From: Coprinus comatus
Taxonomy: Eukaryota; Basidiomycota; Agaricomycetes; Agaricales; Agaricaceae
Assembly: GCA_034638255.1 (NCBI GenBank)
Contig: JAWPGT010000063.1
Coordinates: 62,001 to 126,000 of the forward strand
Length of the DNA: 64,000 nucleotides
Direction: 5' to 3'
Below are positions 42,301 through 57,300 of the stretch, one piece after another. The notes beneath the pieces were generated by a model. It had not been told where the DNA came from and searched no databases. It saw only the letters and a program-made list of their open reading frames with translations. The first letter of the stretch is position 1, and every line of letters begins with the position of its first letter. Position numbers and translations under genes: made by a program.

Positions 42301-45300
42301 TGTAGCTCTATAACCTCTGCTTCCTGTTGTTCATCTCGTTGCATGATTGATGGCGCATACAAACTATCCGGGCTTCCATCAGAGTTTTTACCCCATCCAT
42401 GGTCGCTTGAAGTTTTTGTGGCTACGCTGTCATTTAGACTGAGCGACTGGGTAGGAATATCAATATGACAAAGGCAAATGAAGTTTAAGCATAACAGCTA
42501 CTTACATTTGTGGACTCAGACTGAGATTCCAAAGAGGAATAAGTGCGCTTTCGGGTTGTTCTTAATGATGGAGGTGGCGATATTGATAATGGATTGTGTG
42601 GTGTACTGGTGCTTAACAAGTTACCAGCTGCCGCTTTACTCTGACCAACAAATTAGTCCATAGAAGGTTAGCATGAATTCAAAAAATAAATTAGCTCACT
42701 CCAGTCGTTTTCTCCCTCCTTACAGATACCTTTTCCTTTCGTAATATTGGTCTATGAATTCCAACATAGCTTTGAACAAAATAGCTCACATTTTTAGGAT
42801 CAAAGCTTCCAATGAAATTGACCTGACGCCATAGACCATCAGTATCCTGTGAGAGTCCTAATCAAACTTAGATTTTACCTCATCAGGGTTTCTCCAGCGA
42901 GCACCAGTTGTTGAATGACGCCGGATGGTTTCCAGTGTTTTGAAAGCTCCGCAACAATATTTAAGATCGCAACAGCAGAGGAAAAGACCCTTGCCATTGA
43001 CCTTTATTTCTACTTCTCCGTTGACAAATGGGATGAAAAACCTAGACTCCGTCTGACACTTTCGAGTATGCACATTTTGTTCGCTCCGGTTTGTGAACGT
43101 CATCCTGCAGTGAACACAGGTGTTCTTGCCAGCCTGTGATTGCAGTTCTGGCTCTGATCCTGGTGTTGAATTTGTTTTCAATTTCATGATGATTCCTGGT
43201 AGTGACTGTCTGATTTTGTATCTGCAGGTGAAGGGGGGGGATGGATGTGTTTGCCTGCAGAAGCAAGATGGGGAGGCCGTTGTTATGACGTATAGTATCG
43301 TTATTTGTATTTTTTTTTCACAGCCACCATACCTATACATTCTTTCAAAGATGAATGCGCTATGCTAGCTGACGGGAAAGAGCACCCAAATACTCAAAGA
43401 TGAGATATCAATTTTAGTTACATCATGACGCCCAATGTTAACCAATAATGATGACTTTTTTTTTTTTTTTCAAAAGTCGTTTGTCATCCATGACATTCTT
43501 CTTCTAATGGTTGGCGACTATACCAAAACACCCAACGTTAACCAACGACGATGATGTTTTTTCAAGAGACGTTCATTGTCGTTTCTATACATGACATTCT
43601 TTTAATGGTTGATGTCTATGCATCTCTAGTGTATTCATCAAATATATTTTGTTTTCTAAAATTTAACAATGATTTATTACTGTAGTATACACTCAGTTGC
43701 GAGAGGGTGTCAATGGGAGAAGAGACTGGGTGAGTCGGGAGATGTGTATGTGGAGGAGATGTACCTCTGAGCCTCCTGTTGGACCAAAGAAGTGAGATAT
43801 TCTGTAATCATAGATGGTTGATGACGTCTTGAGTGGGGAGAGGTGCTGTAGCATCTTCAAGGATGGCAGTGGGGTTGTTGATGTAATCTGAGGAGAGGAG
43901 AGGATGGTCTGGTTGGAAGGCAGAGAGAGAGAGTCTTGTAGCTTCATATGCAGGTACCGAGATGGGCTATTCATTGGTGGAGATGTTCAGTGACGTCGAG
44001 TACAAAGCCTGCCCAGTTGCTAGAGCACCGCCCAATGGAGTAATCGAGTTCATTTATTAATAGCACTCATTCTCCCATCGTCAAACTTTGAATATGCTAT
44101 GTTTTCCTCAAGAGCCCAGTCATTCCCCAAACACCCTCCATTATTATGTCTGAATACACTTCGCCTCCACCCCAGGAATATGAGGCTGGTACGGCTATCT
44201 GTCAGAATTGTTCCCAGTCCATTTCTATCTGTAACAACACCTCTAATAGCTTTACTGTGAAACACTGGGAGGCACATCATCTCTCCTGTCCTGCACACCA
44301 CACCACCAACGACAGATATCCTGTCATCCACACCACAGAGTCTCCTGCAGAGGCACTTGTTCATCCTCCCGCAAAGCGTAGGAAGACACAAAGCTCAGAG
44401 GAGGAACGTATTGAGTATCTCAGGGTAGACCCTTACGTTGCCCAGTTCGAGGCTTATCGCGTTCTCTGTGCCTCATGTCACAAGTGGATCCGTCTGCGTC
44501 CAAACTCTACCTATTGCTCCATCCCCTGGGATGCTCACTGCAAGTCTTGTCTTGCAAAGAAAGTGTACGTCAATCATCTACTCCCACCCACTCCCCCCCA
44601 CTCACATCTTTTCTCATCAGCAACAGCAAGAACGTCTATGCCCTTGAAGAACGCAACAATCTCTTTGGAAAGGACCCAGACGTCCGCAAGTTTGATGCTG
44701 AATAGGTTCTCTGCAACATCTGCGACAAGTGGATTGACATTCCCTCCTCTGACCATCTCCATGTCGTCCAGAAATGGCTCCAACATCGTGCAGACTGTCA
44801 AAATCCTAAACAGGATCCACACCCACCAGACTCTCCTGCCTTTCACGACCTCAATCCTGCAAACTATCCCCCCACCCACGAATCCCGTCGTCGCAATGCA
44901 GAACAACGCGCTGCCGCCCTTCGTGCAGACAAGCTCATTGGCCAAGTAGAGCCAAACAGAGTCTTCTGTCTTCTGTCTTCTCTGCCAAAAGTGGGTTCAG
45001 CTACGTCAAGACAGCTCCTACTGTGCCTATCCGTGGATCCAGCATCGCAACAAGTGTGAAAAAAGGCAGTAAGTATTCCCCTTTCTATTTCTTAATTCTG
45101 CTTCTCATCATCAACGAAAGCCTTCAGAATCAAAATGCCCCCTGTCTGACTCCGAGGACCCAGAAGGACAAGCGACATCTGGGGGACGTAGAACAATACA
45201 TCTCTTGGCACCGTGCTCCAAACCGCCCCCGCCACCACTGCGATCAAGGTCCAAGTTCTCGTCATCATCATCCTCCTGCACTACAACCACAACCGCAACC

Positions 45301-48300
45301 AACTTACCATCAACATGACTATGATGCTGATGCTGATGGAGAGCCGGATGCAGATGGCGACCCCTGACAAATCCTGTCAGTCTCGCAGATCTTGACTCTC
45401 TGGCAGGAAGGTCCGTAATTTCTTTTATGTTTAAATAAATACTGATTTACTAGTATAAACAGGCGCTCTTTCATCTATGCTTCTTTGTCCTACTTACTCA
45501 CAACAACATACGAATCAACAGACGATATATCTATTTCAGTTCTACTTACGTACCTCAATGCCGCTATGCCTCGAGATAAACATGAGGACTTTGATACTTC
45601 TGAAGTTGTCAAGGCAGTTACTTCTTTGCACGAAAAAAGTTGTATTGTGTTCTCTCGTATATTAGTGTTTAGTAATGAAATTTGTGGTATAAGAATGCCC
45701 ATGAAAAGCATGGGCACACTGAGTACTAAGTAGTGTATAATTTAGTGAATATTACAATCCTCTTCGAACGTTAATGTAGAATATATCAAGGGCCAATTTG
45801 TCAGTATTGGTGTTGGGCCTTGGTAGAATCCTTCGAAGTCTAGACCAAGCTCATGCCAAGCATGTGCATCTGCCATCGAGGGTTTTCTTGAGTTAAAAGT
45901 TACAACAGGAGGTAACCATGCAGGAAAAAGAGGCGTGTATACAATGCTGTTTAATGGAGTCGCCTCCGGGTTCTGCGTAGTTAGTCCAAAGAAACTCGGC
46001 TAAGAAAGCAACTCTTTAATGTAGATTAATGAAATGTCCAATAGGCAATTGTTTTCCCTGTCGAGTTCTATTGTTCCCTTGGGTCCTTCCGGCTTCCAAG
46101 ATCTTCCCGCACCGTTGGTCACCTGAAACATCATAAGATGGCGATCTATACCATTGTACAATTTGAGGTCGGGAGGGAAGTCTATGCCACCTGAGCCTGG
46201 GTGTTGAATATACTCACATTCCAGAAGAGGATCTCTGGATTTGCTTGGGGCCATATGAGTATGTTAGGGCAGAACCTGATATTTTTTCCTTCCATTTTAC
46301 TTTAGAAAAAATAATTTCTATATTTGAATTAATTACAGGGTCAGTAACCAATGTGTGGATCCAGTGATCCGTGCAACCCTGGTTTGAAATTGTTGGAGCA
46401 CGCGTTTTAGAAGATGACATCAGAGCAAGTGGGGTATATAAGGATTCGCCTGACCCCAAATAATTCCATTCCGATCACACCATGCCCACTGCCATGCTCG
46501 ACGCTTGCACCATTGTCGCTGCCTCTCGCCGTGTCCTCCTCCTCCTTGATGTCCAGAATTGTGTGCTGGCTCTTCCTCACCTAGGCGGTATCCAGGGAGC
46601 TGCCATTGTTTGCGACAACATCAACCTCATACTCACAGCTGCACGTAAAGCGCAGCCTCCCCCACTCATCATCCATGTCCGAAATGCAGGCGACATTGGC
46701 GAAATCGACAAGCCTGATACTGCAGGCTATCAGCTTGTTTTCCCTTCCCTACCCTCAGAAGTCATTGTTGACAAGCGCAAAAACAATGCATTCGTGGGCA
46801 CAAACCTTGGAGAAATAATACCCGACAGCGCAGAAATTATTGTTGCCGGTTTCCAGACAGATTTTTCAATCCACGCGACTTGCAGCGCATCCCTTGATCG
46901 TGGAAATGAGGTCATACTCATGCAAGGTGCTCACAAGACCCATCCCCGCATCGAGGTTCTCCATGGAGGTGGTGTCACTCAGGCTGAACAAGTAGAGGCA
47001 GAAATCGAGGAAAAGCTTGAAGAAGCAGGCGTACATCTATTTGAGATGAAGGATATTGAAGATATTTTCGAACGTTGGTGAAGTGGCTTATCCATCGATC
47101 ATCTTATGTTTAGCATTGGGTTACAGGATAATATTTCCCTGAAGGGTTCATGTCTAGAAAAGCAGCTTTCTATTGGGGATTAAAGGCAACTGGATGGATC
47201 GACTATCGGATGCCGTCATATTAACAAACATTTGTAAGCCTACATCGTCCATGCCCAATCACAGCAATTCCATATTTGGTATTGCAGTCAGAGCAAAGAG
47301 CAATATAACATGTATATATCCGTTTATCTTCAGCAATTTATCATCATAATAAGTTAGATTATAATGTCATACAAAACTATCGCAAATACAGTAGAATTGG
47401 CACAAACATCGCAGTCCAATAAAAAATAATCACTCACTGCATTGGTCCAAGTATAGCCAAGTGGCACGAAGAGTATAATGTATCTTGATATTCGACTGCT
47501 ATTGTACAAGCTCGTGTACTTTGTAATCCAAAGAACTGTTCGATCTCTTGGATTGCGTGCACGACTTTATATTGAGGGTTTCCTTCATAGTCCAATATTT
47601 CATGCGTCTCATCTACCTCGAGAGGTGTTTTGACTGCCAATAATATCAACAAATAATCTCGTGGAACAGAATCACTTTGAAACCAGACCGAGGCGAGGCA
47701 TAGTACGTCAATGGAATCCTTCGTTTCTTCAGTTTTGAGTTGTCTTATATCATCTGGTGATTCAGCAGACACCAATGACTCCCATGAATCAAAGAACTTG
47801 CTGTTAGGCTTCGAACAGTGATCTGCAAGGCAGCACGTAGGAAGGCTATAAGCGAAATATATTAGAAGAGACTAGGAATGTACCGTAGTACATACCTATA
47901 AGCGAAATGAACAAAGATGAAAATATTACAGTGTATCTACGAGGATGTATATCTACAACGTCACGTGATCATATCATGACACTTGCCACGGACACCCAAG
48001 CATTTGACCGACTACACGCCCCAGGCCATTGGCCAATCCCTAACGGCAATGTAAATCTATCATGCGCTACCAAAATACAAACCTCTGACATTGGGAGAAG
48101 TGATATCAAGAGGAAGGGAGAAAAAGATTGTTCACAGAAATTCACACTAACAAATTGTCGTATCACAAAAGATTGCGAGACTCTGGATATGCCAACATAC
48201 GGACATTATCTCAATTCCAATTCCTCCAGTGAACAATAGGGTTGATGAGATCCTGGATAAGGTTCTTTTATTATCTCCGTGGTATGAAGAAAATATTTTG

Positions 48301-51300
48301 CCAGAGATAGAAGTGGGAGAGGAAAAGTTTAATGAAGGGAGTGTATCCGGCCTACGCAGTGCAGACTCTATCATTGATGTTGATGAAAAGAATCAAGAGA
48401 TTATTGGAGGTGCATCAAACAATAATAACCTCAAAATGATAGTGATATTATTCATAGCATGAGTGAGTACTATTGGCGCTTTTTCACAAATTTAACCATT
48501 TACAAATTACACTTGCGGGTTGCGGTACAAGGGAGTGAGCTCAAGGAATACCTGTAAGGTAACCACAACAAATTCCAAACTTCTTTAACAAGGGTTATAA
48601 TCTATGAATCGAAATTGACTGTCAAATGGAAACCTCCTCCTCCTCCAGTACTACCAATCCCACTTCTACTTGTATTACCACCCATATTCCTAAGTTTCAA
48701 AATCCCAAACAACCTCCCGTCAACACCCATATTTCTTCGATTTATATCATGTAACCAAGCTTCCAAAACACCTTTTGCATACAACTTTTTCCTAAACACT
48801 TTACTCTCACTTTTCAACTTGATTCCCTCTGAATAAATTTCCCAATGTTTCCCAAACATGTTCTCGACCCTCTTCATATACATGGAGAGTGGTCATTCGA
48901 TTTGTCGGACCCAGATGATGGTGCCTGTTATAGGCGGTAGATCTCGCATTTGTGACATGTGGTATGCCTCTGAATGACGATATTGTGTTTTGAATTTATC
49001 ATGAAAGTTTGCGATATCATCTTCTATGGATTCGACAAGTTGAGTTTGATACTCTTGAATTGTACCTTGGATCTAAATCATTCAAGTTGTGAACTAGACG
49101 GAATGGAGGGAAAACAGATACCTTTGGTTAAACGAGAAGAGCGTTAAATCTTGAGAAAATACGAAACATTTCATTAGCACTTCTAGCAGGACCAAGTAAA
49201 TCTCGCAATCTTGCAATGATTTGATTCTCGACTCTTGCAACGCGTTCATTATATGCATTCTCAGCAGCTACCCAGATCTCCGTTCCCTCTGGTATATTAT
49301 GAGAAATGATTAAGGGAAGGGTTGTAAAATGAAACCGACCAAAAGAAACATCAAGAACGTTAATTTGTTTAACAATGTCGTACGCCTCCTTGACCTCTTG
49401 TTCCACATTCATTCCTCCCACTTCTCCAAAGCCCATAGAACCAAGACCTTTTATAGGACCAGTCGTGGTCACCAGTTGCCCATGTTGTTTCCTCCATTCC
49501 TTCGAATATCGACATCTCTCTTGAAGTTTAACATGAGCTCCATTGACGTTGATAGGAATGAAACATTGAGAACAACGTCGAGTGACTTCACGTGCAAAGT
49601 TTGTGAATTCCTTAATCATGTCGTCCCAGGTACGGAAGATGTTCATGAGCTGGGTGAGGAATCGATCAAATGTATCATAAGGGGCGTATGGTAGTTGATG
49701 AGAAGTGAGAATGCAGAGGAGTTGATTGTTAGGTGGCTTCTACGAGGAGAAGGGCACGTTCTGTAGGGTATGGTGAAAGATTGAATTTGCAATTGAAGCA
49801 ACGGAATATAAGGATAATGGATTCCTAGATTTTCTCGAGATCGGTAGCAGAGAGGAGTTCATTGAGGGGGAAGTCCTTCATTAGCTAGTTGTACTTTGTT
49901 ACAGTTTCTGTAGCATCTTTGACCCAGTATTTGCAATGAAACTAGCATGAGCTCTGAATAGCTTATCATTTCGTATGATATACATGACCGCTGTGAAGTT
50001 GGCGATCGATGTTTTTGAGAAAGCATTCCAAGCTGAGCCAGGAGTTGGTTTCCCAGGGAGCAATACCGGAGATGTCGCGAGTGAGTTTTGTGACAGTTGG
50101 GATAGATTTAATCCATGAATTGGCAATGGCCATGGAGGACGTTGAGGAAGGCACTGTCGTTTAGGGGACAAAGAGGAATATGCTGAATGCCGGTCTGACT
50201 TTTAGAGACGGTTGTAGGGTTTGTTGTTTCTACTATTCGTGCATGATCTAGACTCATCTGTCAACATAAATATAATAATTTAATAAACAAATAATTACCG
50301 CCACCATATTCTTTACAACATACATAGTAACATGATTACTAACATCGTCAATTCTCGTAGTAGGTTAATGCCATGCGTTGAAGTTGGACATGAGACCATG
50401 TGTGATGAGGGTTATTGATCTACTGTTTTGCTCTACGAGCTTGAGGTCTGCCTCCGGTATCATGGAAAAGTTAGAATAGATTTCAAACACTCAAGAGTCG
50501 AAGTTGAAGATGAAAGAGAGAACATATGTGACACGTGTGACACAGAACTGGGCTGTGAGCGCGTGAACATCTCTGGTCAGCGGTAACACTGAGGAAGTTG
50601 TGTAATATGTTGAGCCAAACAGGGGAGAATGACAGATTAGGTGAGCGTATTGTTGTTGCCCATTGCCTATAGTGTGTTAGTCTCCGAGAAAACCCCGCTT
50701 TATACAATATCTAATACATAACTTTGCCTCCCACCCCCATTAACAAATACCATACGACCTGTTCATTTGTCTACAAAAGATGTCGAGAAGCAATGATAGT
50801 CATGTTCGAGTTTGGGAAAAGTAATACTACATCTCTGAGTGAATACAAGGTTGTCCATACTTGTGCTCCAGGAATAGCTTGCAAAATCTGCGACACCGGA
50901 AGGCAGAATAAAAATGGCAAGTAAGGAACCAAGGACCGATAAACTGCATCATCGGTGCCCATCATTATCAAGGCTTTTATTACCAAGAGTAGTGGTAATG
51001 ATGCAATCATCGCTGTCATCGTCAATTGGTATCTTAGCCAAAATGATTTGGCTCTTGTAGCCATAGATGAGGTAAACATGATCTTGAAAGAAGGGGAATG
51101 AGAAATAACGAGGTATCTCGGAACAGACAATATGATGGAGAGGTGAATGTTGAATGCTCTTGGTCTCAAATTGGTGAGAGGAGAATATTTCGATAGAGTC
51201 ATCGCAGACTGCAATTATTTGATTTGTTGGTGTAATGTGAAATGCCAGCTGAATAGAAAGTTGTTGGAGGACGATGTCTCGATCTAAAGTGTCATGTTTA

Positions 51301-54300
51301 TTTTCTTTCCTGGTCATACTGTCCAGTTCTTCTTTCATTTTGTTCCGCATCTTGTTTGGTTCCAAAACAAATATATAAACTGTAAATCTTCATGATGATA
51401 CCTCAGCGGTTATTTATTTTCTTACGCTGAGGTGAGGATGATCAACATTTTGTTTTATTTCAATTATCTAATTTGTAACGTAGACGTCTCCTTTCAGGTT
51501 AGATCAAATAAACATTAGCGGTTATTTATTTTCTTACACTGAGACGTCTCCTTTCAAAAGTCAACATTGGTGCAGAAAAAAATTACAGGCACACTCACGA
51601 CGTAGAGGGGCATAGCAAATTGGAGGTAGGCACAGTTAGACCCGGAATCAATCTGGCCAGCCTCATAACGAACGAGAGATAGGTCTCGTCTCCAAGTATC
51701 AGTTGCATACCGGTACTCCACAAGCTACTGTTCTCCTAACGCAACCTGCGATTTCCTTATCCGTTCACCAACATGTCGTATGGTAGAGAGAGATATTACC
51801 TCCAAAAAGGCTTTGTTACCATGGCCTTTCAGGTTTACTTGAAAAATACAGGTGCGACTGATCTTTATTCCTGCAAATGTGACTGATTCAGTTGTGAGTT
51901 AAAAGCAATGTACTTCAGACCCATACTCGACCTATTCCATAATGCAACACAGAAAGAAAGTCGGTCCCGAGGTTGATCAATCCATAGGCAGAATTCAGAC
52001 AATGGATCGTATACACCACGGTCATGCATATCCAGATTGATGAGTAAACATCCATTAAGCTCTGGGGATTCCAGGCCATACAGCAAGAGTTTACCACCAT
52101 AATTACAGGCAAGTAACCATCTTCCACCTGTTATAAGATGCGCCCGAATCAATTCTGGAAAATATATTTTGCGTGTTTGTATTTTGAAAGGCTCGTCATC
52201 TCTCAAAGCCCTTTGTGCTTGTAGTTTCCGCAAAACCCATCGTTGTAATTCTTTGACGGTATAGTCTGCTACAGGCTCCTCCATCCAACATACACCGTTG
52301 ATCCGTTTGAGATCTTTTGCAAGGGTTATCCATAGAAGAATTGTATGCCATTTTTGACATGTCTGTGAACGGTCATGAGTGAAGTTCAAATACGGGTTAG
52401 AGCTCAAACACACCACATTGATACACAAAAGACTAGCATAATCAAGATATCTGAAGATCTCGAAGAATATTTCTAGGGATAACACATCTATCGATGAGAC
52501 CAGAACATGCGAGTCATTTTGACGAGTTTGAAATGAAAACCAGGTGGAGAAATGAGTGACATGGCTGAATACCCAAGTGGTCAATCTTTGGGACATGTAA
52601 TAGCCCGAATGTGTTAGCGCTAAAGCGCTGAAGAATGTGGTACAAATGATCAGGTAAACGTGTATGATTTGGCTTTGCTTTGCTGTGGCTGGTTGACCCT
52701 GCAAACCAAGCACATCAATGATATATTGATAACGACTCGACGCCCTTATATTGCATGTGTAAACAATCAAAAGCCATAAAAAAAGTTATCATTGACCCCG
52801 CAATGGCTCCAAATTCCTGCACGCATTCTTGAACTCAGAGTTTTATCCTTCAAACACACAGCTCAAGTGCCCGCACGCATTTTGGCATTTATACGAAGAT
52901 GCCAGTGCACAGTATAGCGTCCTTATCCGACTACTTTTTAAAAAAATCATCGATGGATACATTCCACAGTCGCACTTACCATCACATACCCACAATGCGA
53001 TCATCTACACACCGAGCCGATGGCTCCCCGCAATTAGCTGAGGTTGCTACATTCTGTGAATGTATCTATCCAAAAGCTTCACTAGTATACTCCAAGGTTA
53101 GTAGGGTCATCGGATCGACCATTAGAAAAGTACAAACTGATGCTTAACATGCAGCTGGGGAGAAACTCGATGATCATACTATCTCGGGGTATCTTTCCCG
53201 TTGGGCTCAAAATCACTCAGGGCGGTCAGCCCATGATAAGGAGAAAGCGCTGAAGGTACACCATGGTCTCAAAAAGAAGCTTTTAGAGATCAATCCGAAT
53301 GATTACAACGATACTGCAAAAGCTCCCAATGCCACACTCGCTAATCCCCCTGAGTTCACTTCGCTTGTCGAAAATATATTACCTAGAGAACCAGACATTC
53401 AACGTAAGATCTACAAGGTAAGGCTCACCGTCCAGTAGAAAGCGATTTGTGACCTACTATAGTTCTTGATAGATCTCCTCCTTCGATAGTTACAAGTCAG
53501 AAGCAGCAATGAAACGCCTCGGCATTCTATGTCAAAAAACTTACCCGATGGTGAAGATTTTGAAGGTTGTTAACTCAGATGATTTTAATGCCTCTCATGC
53601 CTGTTCCTTGATTCCAAACGACATCATTATAGACATGGATCTGCTCCTGTCTAGCAGCAAGATTGTGAGCATTATGCTTGATCTGTGAATTTCTCCAATA
53701 ACTTTTGGAAAAGACAGAAGGCGTGGTTGAAGACTATCTCACTCTTTTGGTCAACAAGGCCGTTCAAACAGGAGTACTCATGCCCAACTTCATATTGGCA
53801 ACAATGAACAAAAACACCGAGGCCACCAAAGTCATTTCGAAAATCCGAAAAATATTCTAAACCCGTTTTCTGGGCTCCTGGAGGGGATGTATGCACGCAA
53901 AATACCATGACTATGCAAGTATATATGCCGGAATGTTATTTCGTTGTGCCAACTTGCCATTCAAATGTTTGACTTTATTTGTATAACTTCCAAATTGAGT
54001 TGTCGCACGCAAGCTTGGAGTTTTCCCGCCTACCGTAATCCGCTTGATCAAGTCGTAATACCCAGATTACTTTGTTTTTTAATACGACCCCCGCTCAATG
54101 TTTCGAACACGTTTACACTTGCATACAGTTGTAAATCCATATGGCATGTGTCTGAAATGAAATATGGACTATTTACATTTCTTTTTTCATTTTGAAGGAT
54201 TTGAGTCTGAATGGACAAAGTTGGACGCCTTGTCATTCATAAGTCGGAATGTTGTTTATTCATCAAATTGCGAAGAGTCGTACAATCATTGTCATTCGAT

Positions 54301-57300
54301 TAATACAATGATGACTGACCGAAATTTGAAACAACAAACACTTACTATACGCTTTCCATTCCCCAAACCTTTACATTAGAATTTTCATCGAGAATCACTG
54401 AGTTCCTCATGAGATTTATGTTGTTTATCATTGAGAAATGGAGCTTTGCCTCAATCCATACTCTTGAGACTGTTCACTCATATGTATCTTCAGACAGGAG
54501 ATTTATTCTAGATATGAAGGAATTCGGACTAAAGAATCTAAGATGCGTAAAATATCTGTTTCAAATCTGTAATCTATAACTGGTACGAGGATTGTAGACG
54601 AATGGGGAGCCAATTGCGAGATATTAAAAAAACTATATCAATACCACCACAAAGATTGTCTTCATATGGAGAGAAATGACATAGTCCAGGAAGATTACGG
54701 TGTATGTCGGTTGAGGTACTCGTGCACGAGAAATATCTGGGATGTGGATCAAAAGTCGGGTCAATACCATTGGTGGGAGATACGAGGTGGATTTCATAGG
54801 CATTTTGTACGAAGCAACCTCAAGAATATCTTCTTCTTCCTCGCTAGTACCGGCTTCTGCAGACCGGTATTCTATTACAGAAGTATATGAACGGCTGTTG
54901 CCAAAGTTCGAAAACTCCATTGTGATGTTATCCCGTCAGATGACTGATCAGATCCATATCCTAGAGGATCATCTGACCGGTCTTCACTCTCTAATTTATG
55001 GACAGCAGAAACCCTGTACGGTGGTAGAGGTAGAGTTTGTAGAGTTTGAGCATTGTATTCTTCCTTCCATTCATAGAAATCTGCCCAAACTTCTTTGTAA
55101 ATAGTTGAAGCTTGAGCAAACTCCTCTTTATCAGAAGGTTCTGTGTTTGTTGTAGTCGACCGCTTTGGCAATGGGGCAGTGCAACTTTGGGAAGATATCG
55201 TTTGATAGTGGTTAAGGAATATAAAGGGACTTGAACAGGCTCCTAGAAGCAGCCCACTCGTTGCATGTACTATGGGACTCTGCTGGGGGCGTCTGGACCA
55301 AACAAATAGTAGCTGCGATTACGCGGGGAGTATTTGTTTACAAGTAGCCTCCCGGACCGCAGAAGGGGACCGGCAGTCCGCATCGTTTTGTGATTATGAA
55401 TGTTTGTAATTGGTGTTGATGCCACACATGTGTCATCTCTTACAACTTACTACGTGCCTTTGTGCCTTTTGGCGAAATCATCTCCTGGAAGTGGCAAATC
55501 CACATACTGTGACGGAACCAATAAGTGGACCAATCTCCATTACTTTATTCCCTATCTCCTTGTGCTGTCGATATCTCGGACCTCATTGCTCTCAAAGATG
55601 TAGTAATGCAAGAGTTCAGACTGGGCCCAAATGGGGGAATGCTTTACTGCATGAATACCAAGAGGCAAATCAGGATTGGCTAGAGGAAAATTTGAAGGCA
55701 TTGGGAAAGGATGCTTATGTGTTATTTGACTTGCCTGGTCAGGTTGAGCTGAGCACTAATCGCAATAGTATGAAGAGGATAATCGAGGCGCTTGTAAAGA
55801 GTGGCTTCAGGGTGCGTAGCTATCTAATATATACTTTGTACTGTGTTTGATAAATGAACCAGGACAGCATCTTTGCGACACGCACTACATCACCGATGCG
55901 TCCAAATACATCACTACGCTACTCTTGTCATTGAGAGCTATGCCTCACCTAGAACTTCCGCATGTCAATGTTCTCTCAAAGGTGGATTTGTTAAAGCAAT
56001 AAGGAGACCTTGGTCAGCCTCATACATTAGGTGCTGTGGTGGGAGGGTTAACGGATTGCACCTCCTATAGAGGTCGAGCTCAGCGACGAGAGCGACGGCG
56101 ACGAGGTTGAACAGGAGAACTTTACCTCTCGCTCAGTCCCCAGAGGAGGACGAAGAGGTGGCAGAGGTCCCCTGTGCGTCAACAACGATTGCTGCTGGCC
56201 CTTTACAGACAAGGATGACGTTCCAACTGCAACCAGGGCCACATTCAACATGAAAACGAGGTTGACAATGGACCCTTGCAACTCACACAACACACGAGGT
56301 CTCCATCTCCATCTCCTCCATCTCCACCCTCTCCCACAACTTCCATCAATGTTCTACAGTCTTTGAAGCATTGCACTATTGCTCCTCCAAAAGGTACTCC
56401 TTCTCCAGTTCAGACCCAGCTTCAGATCTACTTCCAAAGTCTCCCTTGCCCCCACCATCCCCAGTCGTCACCACAGACGTATCTCCCCCTCTTCAACCTG
56501 TCGAACCATCAACCACAACCAGATCTACTGCTACAAATGCTTCCCTACCATACCCTCACCTCCCATTACCACTCCATCTACCTCTTCCGTCACAACCATG
56601 GCCGCTACCTCGGCTCCCACATCTGTTGAGAGGGAGAAGGAAACACATCCTTCAGAATGGACCCTTGAAGACGTCGTTGAATAGCTCAAGAGCAAGGGTT
56701 TCGACCCAGATATGTGTGACAAGTTCACTGGTAAGCTTTCAATTTTTTTTCTCTCTCTATTCATCTCTCATCTTTCTCATAGAACAAGAGATTACCGGGG
56801 ACGTCCTCCTCGAACTCGACGTGACCCTCCTCAAGACTGAAACTGGCATTATGGCCTTTGGTAAACGGGTCAGAATCGCAAATGTTATTGCAGATCTCCG
56901 TAGTCCTCCTTCAGTCTCCTACCCCGATCATCCAGAGCCATTTTCTATGGCTGCTCATACCCCCATCACACCACTCTCCCAAGTACACTCAAGAACTCAG
57001 TCTCAGTCTCATTCATACCATTCATTCCCTGGAAACAATCATCATCACATGCATTCTCAGATCATACAAAGCTCTTTGGTGAGTCCTTTGGGCTTCCCAG
57101 GTGGTAATAATGTATTTGTCTATCCCAACGGAAATGGAAACGCACCCAATGCCATCATACAGCCTGGTTCTGCTGGTGGTTTCATCCCAAGTCCCGCGCT
57201 GGTAGAGAGTCCATTAGCAGCAGATGTAAATGAACAGGCTAACGGAAGTGTAAACGGGAATGGAAGCACAGTTGGTTTAGGTATTGCAAACGGAGGCTTC